Shown piece by piece: positions 35,029 through 43,143 of a DNA stretch of 64,000 nucleotides. The DNA comes from Halodesulfurarchaeum sp. HSR-GB (lineage in GTDB: Archaea; Halobacteriota; Halobacteria; Halobacteriales; Halobacteriaceae): positions 682,001 through 746,000 of the forward strand of contig NZ_JAVKGN010000001.1 of assembly GCF_031432215.1 (NCBI RefSeq). The letters are read 5' to 3'. Position 1 is the first letter of the stretch. The number at the start of each line of letters is the position of its first letter. Both the position numbers and the translations under genes were made by a program. The notes beneath the pieces are model-generated. The model was not told where the DNA came from. It searched no databases and was given only the letters and a program-made list of their open reading frames with translations.

Positions 35029-35609
35029 AGCCCGGCGTTCGGGCCCTCGGGGTCGCCGAGTCCTACGAACGGGACCAGTCGGTCCTCGGCGGGGCCGTGG
35101 TCACCCCCTCGCGGACCGTCGACGGCTTTGCCTTCGAAACGTGTCGGGTCGGCGGACTGGACGCCACCGACGCGGTGATCGAACTGTACTCAACACTCGA
35201 CCGCGAGGACGTTCAGTACCTCTTTCTCGCCGGCATCGCCCCGGCCTGGTACAACATTTTCGACCTGCGGGCGATCTATCGTGCGGTCGATCGGCCCGTC
35301 CTCTCGGTCTCCTTCGAGGCGAGTTCCGGGCTCGAACCGGCCCTCCGGGCGGCCTTCGAGGGGTCCGAACTGGCACGCCGTCTCGACCGCTACCGGGCCC
35401 AACCGGAGCGAGTGGCGGTGACGGTGAACGACGATACCCGCTATGTCCGGAGCGTCGGCCTCTCGGACGCCCCCGAGACCGTCGTGAACGCGTTCACGCC
35501 AACTGGGGGCCGACCCGAACCGCTCCGGGTGGCTCGACTCGCGGCCCGGGGCGCGGATCGATTCCTCAGCGAGGAATTGCTCGGCGGGACCGACGAATCC
35601 GGGCGTTGA
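35025..35609 (+). CDS. DUF99/UPF0215 protein, endonuclease dU-like
   Basis: 194 residues of the DUF99 family, starting with GTG (MKPGVRALGVAESY). Conserved parts are LGGAVVTPSRTVDGFAFETC, LFLAGIAPAWYNIFDL and VLSVSFEASSGLE. The fold is related to endonuclease V, and the family has been annotated as endonuclease dU, which would cut DNA near deoxyuridine; I recall this from family annotation. It is translationally coupled to the small gene before it and is followed 25 bp later by a uracil-DNA glycosylase, which supports a DNA-repair role. Confidence 0.82.
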   Translation: MKPGVRALGVAESYERDQSVLGGAVVTPSRTVDGFAFETCRVGGLDATDAVIELYSTLDREDVQYLFLAGIAPAWYNIFDLRAIYRAVDRPVLSVSFEASSGLEPALRAAFEGSELARRLDRYRAQPERVAVTVNDDTRYVRSVGLSDAPETVVNAFTPTGGRPEPLRVARLAARGADRFLSEELLGGTDESGR

Positions 35610-35634
35610 TTGGGCCGTCGATCGAGGACTTCGT

Positions 35635-36198
35635 ATGAGCGAACAGGGAACGATCGATGTCACCGATTGCAAACGATGTGCGGACCTGGTCGAGTCCCGG
35701 TCCCAGATCGTCAACGGTGTCGGGCCGTCGGATGCGGATCTCCTCTTCGTCGGCGAGGCACCGGGCGAGCAGGAGGACAGCGAAGGCGAGCCATTCGTCG
35801 GCCGCAGCGGTGAGATCCTCGATTCGGTCCTGGCGGAGTACGGGCTCGACCGGGAGATAGTCCGGATCACGAACGCCGTCAAGTGCCGGCCGCCGGAGAA
35901 TCGGGACCCGACAGCGACCGAACTGGCGAACTGCCGGTCCCACCTGGAGCGGGAGATCGCGGGCGTAGATCCGAGAGCGATCGTCACCCTCGGGAAAGTG
36001 CCCAGCGAACACCTCCTGGGACGCTCGGTCGCCGTGACGAACGAGGCCGGGACGGTCGAGTCGATCCCGATCGACGGAACGGCCTACCGGGTCCTTATCG
36101 GGCTCCACCCTGCGGCGACGCTGTACGATCCCAGCACACGGGAGACCTTCGAGGCGGTCATCGCCGACGCGGCCGAGCTCGCGGTCGGGTTGCGGTAA
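35635..36198 (+). CDS. Uracil-DNA glycosylase, family 4 (Fe-S)
   Basis: 187 residues. Active-site motif GEAPGEQEDSEGEPFVGRSG and the later HPAATL loop mark family 4 UDG, which removes uracil from DNA. Four cysteines, CKRC at 12-15, VKCRPPENRDP and NCRSHL, are the ligands of its [4Fe-4S] cluster. Length is normal. The neighbour upstream is an endonuclease dU-like gene acting on the same lesion type. Confidence 0.93.
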   Translation: MSEQGTIDVTDCKRCADLVESRSQIVNGVGPSDADLLFVGEAPGEQEDSEGEPFVGRSGEILDSVLAEYGLDREIVRITNAVKCRPPENRDPTATELANCRSHLEREIAGVDPRAIVTLGKVPSEHLLGRSVAVTNEAGTVESIPIDGTAYRVLIGLHPAATLYDPSTRETFEAVIADAAELAVGLR

Positions 36199-36236
36199 TG
36201 GAAAGGGTCTAATCCGTGACCCCCGCACACACGGGT

Positions 36237-36896
36237 ATGGATACACCCACGGGAGGCCAGACCCCGGCGGCCGACATCGTGGTGCTCGATTACGGCCTGG
36301 GGAACCTGCGCAGCGTGACCCGCGGCCTGGAGCGAGCGGGTGCGACAGTTCGGATCGTCGACGACCCCGAGGCCATCCAGTCGGCTGATGGCGTCATCCT
36401 TCCCGGCGTCGGTGCCTTCGGCGACGGGATGGAGAACGCCGGCCCGTTCCGGGAGGCACTGCTGGAGGCAGCCGAGGCTGGACAGCCAATTCTGGGTATC
36501 TGTCTGGGGATGCAGATGTTGTTGACGACGAGCGAGGAGGCCGACCGGGCGGGACAGGGAGACGTGACGGGCCTGGATCTGGTGCCCGGCCGGAACGTGA
36601 AGTTCCGGGGCGACCTGAAGATCCCGCACATGGGCTGGAACGAACTCGACGTGAAACAATCTCACCCCGTAATCGAGGGCATCGACGGCGGGTACGCCTA
36701 CTTCGTGCACTCCTACTATGGGGTCCCGGAGGACACGGATTCGATTCTCGTGACAAGCGAGTACGGCGTGGAGTTCCCGGCGGTCATCGCAAACGAGGCC
36801 GGAAACGTCATCGGGACCCAGTTCCACCCGGAGAAAAGCGGCGAGATCGGATTGCGACTGTTGAAGAACTTCGTGGCCTTCGCGGCCGACGCCTAG
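36237..36896 (+). CDS. hisH: Imidazole glycerol phosphate synthase glutaminase subunit HisH
   Basis: 219 residues. Class I glutamine amidotransferase: VVLDYGLGNLRSV at the start, the nucleophile Cys in GICLGMQML, and the His/Glu pair in GTQFHPEKS. It supplies ammonia to HisF for histidine synthesis. hisF is not in the window, so his genes are dispersed. I chose ATG 36237 rather than the GTG at 36216. Its stop overlaps the convergent SWIM gene by CTAG. Confidence 0.95.
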   Translation: MDTPTGGQTPAADIVVLDYGLGNLRSVTRGLERAGATVRIVDDPEAIQSADGVILPGVGAFGDGMENAGPFREALLEAAEAGQPILGICLGMQMLLTTSEEADRAGQGDVTGLDLVPGRNVKFRGDLKIPHMGWNELDVKQSHPVIEGIDGGYAYFVHSYYGVPEDTDSILVTSEYGVEFPAVIANEAGNVIGTQFHPEKSGEIGLRLLKNFVAFAADA

Positions 36897-37249
36897 ACGA
36901 ACTCCCGGACGTCGGCGTACCACATGTCGTGGTGATCGACGGCGTCGATCCGTTCGGCGATCGCCACCGCGATCGCGTGCCAGCAGAGTTCAGCGGGATC
37001 CTCCTCGTCCAGGTTGTACGTGGCGTCCTCGCAGGTACACCCGTCGTCCTCGACGATGTACTCGTCGCCGTGGCCAACGACGACCGTGAAGTCCCGGTAG
37101 GCCTTCACCCGTGACTCCGTGACCGCCTCGATGGCCCGCTTGCCGCGGTCCCCGTGGGCGTCGAGAATCGCGCTCGTGATCTCGGGGGTGAGCTCGCCGG
37201 TCTCGGCGAGGGCCGCCCGCCAGTCGGCTGGCGAATCCACACCGGCCAT
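36893..37249 (-). CDS. SWIM zinc-finger protein
   Basis: 118 residues. A CxCx(n)CxH pattern is seen as GCTCEDATYNL and LCWHAIAVAIAERI, the SWIM zinc finger. The N-terminal half is helical and acidic (EITSAILDAHGDRGKRAIEAV). SWIM domains bind nucleic acid or protein partners. It sits alone between hisH and trm1; function unknown. Confidence 0.8.
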   Translation of the reverse strand: MAGVDSPADWRAALAETGELTPEITSAILDAHGDRGKRAIEAVTESRVKAYRDFTVVVGHGDEYIVEDDGCTCEDATYNLDEEDPAELCWHAIAVAIAERIDAVDHHDMWYADVREFV

Positions 37250-37319
37250 TCGACCCCGGGAGTGAAAGGCTGTCTGTTTGCCCCGGGCGGCTTTTCACGG
37301 TGTCGCCCGGAATCGGGGT

Positions 37320-38435
37320 ATGAACCGAACCGAGGGCCAGGTCACCGTCGCGGTCCCCGAGCAACCCGACGCGGGCCGGTCCGACGCCGTCTTCTTCAAC
37401 ACCGATCAGGAGCTGAACCGGGATATCACGATTGCGGCCCTCACCGCCTACCGTGAGCGGGAGCCCCGCGTGGCCACCTACCTCGACGCGACGGCTGCCA
37501 GCGGGATCCGCGGGGTCCGGGCGGCGGCCGCCGGGTGGGACGTCTCGCTTGCGGACGTGGATCCCGACGCCGTCGATCTGGCTCGTGAGAACCTGGCCAC
37601 GAACGACCTGGACGGGACTGTCTACCACCGCGACGCGAACGCGTTGCTCCACGACCAGGGAACACTCTTCGACGTGGTGGATCTGGACCCGTTTGGCTCG
37701 CCAATCCCGTTTGCTGATGCGGCCTTCGCGAACGCTCGCAACCTGGTCGCGGTCACCGCGACCGACACTGCACCGCTCTGTGGCGCGCACTTCGAGAGCG
37801 GGGTCCGTCGCTACAGTGCGGTTCCACGAAACACCGAGTATCACGCCGAAATGGGCCTACGCATCCTCCTGGGGGCGCTTGCTCGCACCGCCGCTCGCTA
37901 CGACGTCGGTGTCACCCCGATCCTGAGCCACGTCTCCGATCACTACGTCCGGACCTACCTCGAACTGTCCCATCGGGCGACGGATGCGAACGCGGCGATC
38001 GACGAACTCGGCTTCGTCCATCACTGCCGGAATTGCGGCGCTCGTGAGACCGAATCGGGACTCGTCTCACACCCGCCAGAGGCCTGTGCTTACTGCGGGA
38101 GTGATTCGGTCGTGACCGCGGGGCCGCTCTGGCTCGGGCCGACCCACGAGGAGGAGTTCGTCGCGTCGACCGCCGCGGCCCTCGACGAGTCGATGGGGAC
38201 GGCGACACGGGCCGAGCGGTTGCTCGACCGCCTGCAGGGCGAACTTGCCACCCCGACCCACTACGACCAGCACGGACTCTACCGCCGCTGGAACGAACCG
38301 GCGATCGGGATGGACGAGTTCCTGGAGACGCTGCGGGCGGCCGGCCACGCCGCCTCCCGGACCCACTACGGCGGGACGACGTTCAAGACCGACGCGACAC
38401 TCGCCGAAATCGAGGCGGCCTTCGGGATGGCCTGA
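37320..38435 (+). CDS. trm1: tRNA (guanine26-N2)-dimethyltransferase Trm1
   Basis: 371 residues. SAM-binding motifs are [16 protein letters not shown] and [12 protein letters not shown] (motif IV), typical of Trm1. A zinc-binding pair CRNC and CAYC lies in the C-terminal domain (about 240-265). It methylates G26 of tRNA. ATG 37320 matches the usual start [14 protein letters not shown]. Confidence 0.96.
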   Translation: MNRTEGQVTVAVPEQPDAGRSDAVFFNTDQELNRDITIAALTAYREREPRVATYLDATAASGIRGVRAAAAGWDVSLADVDPDAVDLARENLATNDLDGTVYHRDANALLHDQGTLFDVVDLDPFGSPIPFADAAFANARNLVAVTATDTAPLCGAHFESGVRRYSAVPRNTEYHAEMGLRILLGALARTAARYDVGVTPILSHVSDHYVRTYLELSHRATDANAAIDELGFVHHCRNCGARETESGLVSHPPEACAYCGSDSVVTAGPLWLGPTHEEEFVASTAAALDESMGTATRAERLLDRLQGELATPTHYDQHGLYRRWNEPAIGMDEFLETLRAAGHAASRTHYGGTTFKTDATLAEIEAAFGMA

Positions 38436-38474
38436 TCGGTTGGGTATTTGAGACTGGCTCGCGAACGGTGGGCC

Positions 38475-39653
38475 ATGGACCGTTCCGTGCTCTGGACCGT
38501 CCCGATAGCCGTCGTTCGGGAGGTGCAGCGGAGTCAGGCGACCTTTCTCGCTGCGGCCATTGCCTATTACGGGTTCGTCTCGATCATCCCGCTGGCGCTT
38601 CTGGGACTCGCCGTCGTCCAGACGTTCGGCGGACCGAGCCTCGAAACGGCACTTCAGGGGGCCGATCAGTTCCTCTCGCCGGCCGCCGTCGAGGTCATCG
38701 AGGGATCGCTCGCAGACAGCCACGGGAGTGGTGGGGCCAGTGCCGCCAGCCTGTTGATCCTGGCGTGGTCGGCCAGCAAGATCTTCAGGGGACTGGACGT
38801 GGCCTTCTCAGCGGTCGATGGCGTGGCCGTCGAGAAGTCACTCCCGGGACGGCTTCTCAACGCGGCGATCGTGTTTCTCTCGATTTCCGTCGCTCTCGCG
38901 GCATCGGCACTGCTGGGGGTCGTCATCCCCTACATCGAGTGGATCCCGTTTGCCGGGGTCCTGAGTCAGCTCAGTCTCCCCGGCGTGTTGACGATTGCTT
39001 TCTTCCCGATGTTCTACCGGTTCCCCGACATCGATATTCGTCCGCGGCAGGCACTGCCGGGGACGATCTTCGCGGCGATCGGCTGGGCGCTTCTGGCGAC
39101 TGGCTTTTCGATTTACGCCACCTACGCCGGGAACTTCCAGCTCTACGGGGTCCTGGGGGCTGGACTCCTGCTTGTCTCCTGGCTGTATCTCGGCGGGATT
39201 ATTATCATGGTGGGGGCAGTAGTGAACGTCGTGTTGGTCGGAGGACCCCCCGGTGACCGGGACGGAGCGACAGCAGAGACGGACAGCGAGCGGACCGAAC
39301 CGGCCCCGGATATCGGCGAACTCGCCCGGGAGGTCGAGGGACTCCGGGCGGATCTCGACGAGAAGACGATGAGCCGGTCGGCGATCGAATCGGAGCTGAA
39401 AGCCTACGTCCGCAAGCGCCAGCGAAAGGGCAAGGCCACGGGTTGGGGGCCGTACCTCGTCTTGCTCTACGGGACGGCGATGACCCTGGGAGCGTTCTAC
39501 TGGCTGCAGGGTGGCTGGGCCATTCTCGCGATGATCGTCGTGTGGCTCTCCACGCTGGGACTCTACGTGCAACTGGTGCTGTTCGGAATGGGTATCCAGG
39601 CCGCGAGCGTCCCCGGACGACTGCTCGAGGTCCTTCGGAACGCCCGCTCATGA
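38475..39653 (+). CDS. YihY/BrkB-type membrane protein
   Basis: 392 residues. Six hydrophobic helices fill the first 240 residues with AAIAYYGFVSIIPLALLGLA, a YihY signature, then YRFPDIDIRPRQALPGTIFAA. A charged coiled-coil-like linker (about 265-320) and two more helices end the protein. Though once called ribonuclease BN, members are not nucleases; their role is unclear. ATG 38475 is preferred to an upstream TTG because GTATTTGAG lies about 30 bp before it. It overlaps the PAP2 gene by ATGA. Confidence 0.87.
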   Translation: MDRSVLWTVPIAVVREVQRSQATFLAAAIAYYGFVSIIPLALLGLAVVQTFGGPSLETALQGADQFLSPAAVEVIEGSLADSHGSGGASAASLLILAWSASKIFRGLDVAFSAVDGVAVEKSLPGRLLNAAIVFLSISVALAASALLGVVIPYIEWIPFAGVLSQLSLPGVLTIAFFPMFYRFPDIDIRPRQALPGTIFAAIGWALLATGFSIYATYAGNFQLYGVLGAGLLLVSWLYLGGIIIMVGAVVNVVLVGGPPGDRDGATAETDSERTEPAPDIGELAREVEGLRADLDEKTMSRSAIESELKAYVRKRQRKGKATGWGPYLVLLYGTAMTLGAFYWLQGGWAILAMIVVWLSTLGLYVQLVLFGMGIQAASVPGRLLEVLRNARS

Positions 39654-40225
39654 GGGACCTCGGCGTAACCGAGGCGCTGGTCGCCCAGGTTCCGGAGCCG
39701 GTCGTCCCGCTGCTGGTGGTGCTCACCGCCTTCGGCGGCCCGAAACTGCTGGCTATCGCCTCGATCGGTGGCTCGGTGGGCGGGGTCTGGAGCGGTCGGA
39801 TCGCCCCGGATACGGCCCGGCAATTTCTGGTGGCCGTGGCACTCGCCCTCTCGGCATCGATCCTGCTGAAGTACGGCTTTGGGCTGGGGCGACCGCCTGA
39901 TACGCTGATGCTCGTTCCCGAGGACGGCTACGGGTTCCCGAGCGGGCACGCGACGGCGACGGCTGGGGTCGCGACCGCGCTGGTGGGCGTGGCCCGGTGG
40001 GAGGGCTACGGGCCCCACCTATTGGCCGCCCTCGCCGTGGGCATCATCGCCGCGACCCGGCTGCTGCTCGGAGTGCACTATCTCCCGGACGTACTCGCGG
40101 GGATTGCGGTGGGGGTGATCGTCGCAACGGCCGGACTTCGGGCCGCCCAGTTGCGCCCGCGGCGGACCCTCGCTGGAACTGCCGGCGTCGTCGCGGTCTC
40201 GCTTGCGGTCTGGGCGCTCTTCTAG
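39650..40225 (+). CDS. PAP2-superfamily membrane phosphatase
   Basis: 191 residues. The phosphatase signature is complete: KYGFGLGRPPD (motif 1), GFPSGHATATAG (motif 2) and ATRLLLGVHYLPDVLAG (motif 3). Five to six hydrophobic helices surround it. It could act on isoprenyl or lipid pyrophosphates. Translation is coupled to the YihY-like gene, which may work in the same membrane process. The stop shares CTAG with the convergent gene. Confidence 0.9.
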   Translation: MRDLGVTEALVAQVPEPVVPLLVVLTAFGGPKLLAIASIGGSVGGVWSGRIAPDTARQFLVAVALALSASILLKYGFGLGRPPDTLMLVPEDGYGFPSGHATATAGVATALVGVARWEGYGPHLLAALAVGIIAATRLLLGVHYLPDVLAGIAVGVIVATAGLRAAQLRPRRTLAGTAGVVAVSLAVWALF

Positions 40226-40650
40226 TCGGTGAGCTGATCGACGAAGTCGACCCAGCGGCGGGTCCCGTCCACGTACTCCTCGTGGCTCTTTGCCTCCAGA
40301 TCCGTCTCGGCGAGGTTCCCCAGGGCGATGATCGCCCGGTCCAGCCCGAGGATGTCCTGGACGAGGTTCGTCGCCTCCTGTTCGGTGAGCGATTCGGTTT
40401 CCAGCCGCTTTCGACGCTTTTCTCGCTCCGTCGAGAGGGTCTTTCGGACCGTCCGTACCGCTTCGCGGCGATCGGGCGGGATCGCGCCCTGTGATTTGGT
40501 CTCCAGAACGAAGTCCCGCAGGTCGAAGGGTTCGCCGTCGATACTGGTCGTCTCGGGAATGCGCTGGCCGATGGTGGCCGTCTGCCGGGAGATCCGTCCC
40601 AAAAGCTCCTGGCGACGGTCGTCGTCGATCTCCTCCGCTGAGTCACCCAT
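40222..40650 (-). CDS. Haloarchaeal conserved protein, DUF5788-like
   Basis: 142 residues, all-helical and charged (RRQELLGRISRQTATIGQRI, LTEQEATNLVQDILGLDRAI), without membrane helix or Cys. It resembles haloarchaeal DUF5788 proteins. It overlaps the PAP2 gene by 4 bp and precedes glnA's end by about 40 bp on the same strand. Function unknown. Confidence 0.78.
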   Translation of the reverse strand: MGDSAEEIDDDRRQELLGRISRQTATIGQRIPETTSIDGEPFDLRDFVLETKSQGAIPPDRREAVRTVRKTLSTEREKRRKRLETESLTEQEATNLVQDILGLDRAIIALGNLAETDLEAKSHEEYVDGTRRWVDFVDQLTD

Positions 40651-40692
40651 TAGAAACCCGTAGGGCTCCGAGTCAGGCAGGTGTTTCGGTCC

Positions 40693-42078
40693 TCAGAACT
40701 TCTCGAGGTACCGGTCCAGTTCCCACTCGGAGACTGCGAGGTTGTACTCCTGGAACTCCTGGCGCTTTGCCTCGATGAACTTCTCGGTGACGTGTTCGCC
40801 CAGGGCCTCCTGGACGACCTCGTCTTCCTCCAGGGCGTCGACGGCCTGCCCGAGGTTCTCGGGGAGGGTCTCGATACCGTACTCCTCGCGTTTCTCCTCG
40901 TCGAACTTGTAGATGTTCTCCCGAACCGGGTCCGGGGCCGCTGTCTCCTTCTCCATCCCGTCGAGGCCGGCGTGGAGCATCACGGCGATGGCCAGGTAGG
41001 GGTTCGCAGCGGGGTCCGGCGACCGCAGTTCGATGCGGGAGGCCGCGGGGTGGCGGGCCGCGGGGATGCGCACCAGTGCGGTGCGGTTGACGCCACTCCA
41101 GGCGATGTAGACCGGGGCCTCGTAGCCCGGCACCAGGCGCTTGTATGAGTTCACGGTCGGGTTGGCGATGGCCGTGATCGCCGGGGCGTGTTCGAGGATG
41201 CCCCCGAGGAAGTGCTTTGCCTGCTCGGAGAGGCCGAACTCGTCGTCGCCGTCGTGGAAGATGTTCTCGCCGTCCTCGGTGAAAAGCGAGAGGTGTGTGT
41301 GCATGCCGCTGCCGTTGACCTTCGCGATGGGCTTTGGCATGAACGTCGCGTGGTAGTCGTGGAGTTCGGCGGTGGCCCGTACGACCGACCGGAAGGTCGC
41401 GATGTTGTCCGCGGTCGTCAGGGCATCGTCGTACTTGAAGTCGATCTCGTGTTGCCCGGCGGCGACCTCGTGGTGGCTCGCCTCGGTCTCGAAGCCCATC
41501 TCCTCCAGGTTGAAGATGATCTCCCGGCGCAGATCGGAGGCCAGGTCCTTCGGGCCCAGATCGAAGTACCCGCCAGCGTCGTGGGTCGTCGTGGTCGCGC
41601 GGCCGTTGCCGTTCTTCTCGAAGATGAAGAACTCGGGCTCGGGACCGACGTTGAGCGTATAGCCCATATCCTCGGCGCGGGCGATAGCGCGCTTGAGGAC
41701 CGTCCGCGGGTCGCCGACGAAGGGCTCGCCGGTCGTGGCGTCGATGACGTCACAGATCAGGCGGGCCGCCTCGCCGCTCTTCTCGTCCCGCCAGGGGATG
41801 ACCGCGAAGGTATCGGGGTCCGGCTCCAGGCGCATGTCCGACTCCTGGATGCGGACAAAGCCCTCGATCGAGGAGCCGTCGAAGTAGATCCCCTCGGTCA
41901 GGGCCTTCTCGGCCTGGCTTGCGGGGATCGAGACGTGTTTGACCGTCCCCATAATGTCGGTGAACTGCAGCCGCAGGAACTGAATGTTCTCCTGTTCGAT
42001 CCGGTCCAGCACCGCCTGTTCGGCCTCCGTGATCCCGCCGTCGGGGTGAGATGCGCCAGTTGTCATTTGTTTCGACAT
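40693..42078 (-). CDS. glnA: Glutamine synthetase, type I
   Basis: 461 residues. It makes glutamine from glutamate, ammonia and ATP. Motifs: [17 protein letters not shown] near the N terminus, [29 protein letters not shown], the ATP-binding [18 protein letters not shown], and the glutamate-site loop [20 protein letters not shown] 42078 (MSKQMTTG) sits at a leaderless distance from a TATA box. It is divergent from an Lrp-type regulator, a gene pair seen in other haloarchaea. Confidence 0.97.
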   Translation of the reverse strand: MSKQMTTGASHPDGGITEAEQAVLDRIEQENIQFLRLQFTDIMGTVKHVSIPASQAEKALTEGIYFDGSSIEGFVRIQESDMRLEPDPDTFAVIPWRDEKSGEAARLICDVIDATTGEPFVGDPRTVLKRAIARAEDMGYTLNVGPEPEFFIFEKNGNGRATTTTHDAGGYFDLGPKDLASDLRREIIFNLEEMGFETEASHHEVAAGQHEIDFKYDDALTTADNIATFRSVVRATAELHDYHATFMPKPIAKVNGSGMHTHLSLFTEDGENIFHDGDDEFGLSEQAKHFLGGILEHAPAITAIANPTVNSYKRLVPGYEAPVYIAWSGVNRTALVRIPAARHPAASRIELRSPDPAANPYLAIAVMLHAGLDGMEKETAAPDPVRENIYKFDEEKREEYGIETLPENLGQAVDALEEDEVVQEALGEHVTEKFIEAKRQEFQEYNLAVSEWELDRYLEKF

Positions 42079-42097
42079 CCAAGTCCAATACGTGAGG

Positions 42098-42105
42098 TTT
42101 TATAG
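42098..42105 (-). promoter_or_regulatory. TATA box of glnA
   Basis: CTATAAAA on the minus strand lies about 24 bp before the glnA ATG. The 113-bp region between glnA and lrp starts also holds CAATTG and an AT-rich block around 42129-42146 that may carry the Lrp site, and a weaker TATA for lrp (TCATAAGG, 42161-42168). Confidence 0.6.
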
Positions 42106-42191
42106 CCCTATCGGTTGACTCAATTGCCTATTTTGGGATGATTTTTGGACAAACGTAAACTCATAAGGCGCTTCAGTTCCAATCAGGGTTC

Positions 42192-42653
42192 ATGACCTAC
42201 GAAAACCTCGATGCGGAACTGATCAACGAACTGCTCGCGGACGGTCGGGCCAGCCTGCGGAGCGTCGGCGAGTCCCTGGGTGTCTCGGTGACCACGGTCT
42301 CGAATCACTTACAGAGCCTGGAGGCGGCGGGGACGATCAAGGGTTTCGTTCCGGTGGTCGATTATGACACGCTCGGATACGACGTGACCGCAATCCTGCA
42401 GCTGAAAGTCGAGGGCGAGGCGATTCCGGAGATCACCGACCGGTTGAAGGCCGTCGACCGGATGATCACCGTCTATGAGGTGACCGGCGAGTTCGACATC
42501 ATCGCGGTCGGCAAGTTCGAGGACACCGACTCGATGGACGAGATCATCAAGGAACTACTCGTCGAGCCGGCGATCAAGGAGAGCAATACCAGCGTGGTGC
42601 TGGCCGCACCGGTCGAGTGTGACCAGTTCGAGCTTCCGGTCGCGGAAGAGTAG
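42192..42653 (+). CDS. lrp: Lrp/AsnC family transcriptional regulator
   Basis: 153 residues. The N-terminal HTH is at about 5-50 ([20 protein letters not shown], then [19 protein letters not shown]), followed by an AsnC/RAM effector domain (about 65-145) with [21 protein letters not shown]. It is divergent from glnA and probably controls it in response to amino acids or nitrogen state. The C-terminal tail is acidic. Confidence 0.93.
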   Translation: MTYENLDAELINELLADGRASLRSVGESLGVSVTTVSNHLQSLEAAGTIKGFVPVVDYDTLGYDVTAILQLKVEGEAIPEITDRLKAVDRMITVYEVTGEFDIIAVGKFEDTDSMDEIIKELLVEPAIKESNTSVVLAAPVECDQFELPVAEE

Positions 42654-43142
42654 GACTTCATCAGCCTAGCTGGCAGGTTTTCTCACCGACCAGATTGGGC
42701 TAGTTTATACTTGGAAACTAGCAATCAGCTATGAAACCTAACTTATTTCGAACAAATCTTTACCGTCGAAAGCAGAAAATTGCGGGTTTGGATGGAGTCC
42801 AGTCCCGAACGGTTCGACTGAATAGGGGGTGCGTTATTCTCCGCGAGCACTGAGTGCTCGCGGCCGCGCCCGCGGACTACCGCGCGGCCGCAGGCCGCGC
42901 GACAGGAGCAGGCGCGTTTTAGTGTGCTCAAAAAGCGGAGCTTTTTGGGATCCAGCAGGAGCTGCGCTCCTGCGCGACAGGTTTTGCCGAGGGGCGCCGA
43001 AGGCGCCCCGCAGAGCAAAACGTGTTCTTAGCTCACGGGCTGACGCCCGCTCGCTCGTTCGGAGAGACTCGCTTCGCTCGCCTCTCCCGACTCACGGGCA
43101 AACCGCGCCCGTTCGTCAGTTCGGAGCGGTCTTCGACCGCTC
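42654..43142. other. 489-bp noncoding block between convergent lrp and thermosome genes
   Basis: No credible gene. The first 190 bp are AT-richer than the neighbours and hold three CTAG sites and a hairpin (GCTAGTTT / AAACTAGC, 42699-42722) that may end lrp. From 42841 on the sequence becomes very GC-rich and consists largely of back-to-back hairpins, described in the next entry. Confidence 0.7.
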
Positions 43143-43143
43143 C
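42841..43143. repeat. Array of perfect triloop hairpins
   Basis: Six perfect inverted repeats with 3-nt loops lie in 303 bp: 42841-42863 (10 bp, loop TGA), 42881-42901 (9 bp, GCA), 42929-42947 (8 bp, GGA), 42955-42973 (8 bp, TGC), 42991-43009 (8 bp, GAA) and 43123-43143 (9 bp, TTC). The fifth is enclosed by a second stem, GTTTTGC/GCAAAAC (42981-42987 with 43015-43021). Weaker hairpins lie at 42871-42884, 43036-43049 and 43061-43087. Stem sequences differ, so this is a repeat of form and not of sequence. The last one touches the thermosome stop codon. Transcript ends are one possible role. Confidence 0.85.

Noticed and set aside
41141-42105. Plus-strand frames opposite glnA
   Set aside because: Antisense shadows; glnA on the minus strand carries all glutamine synthetase motifs.
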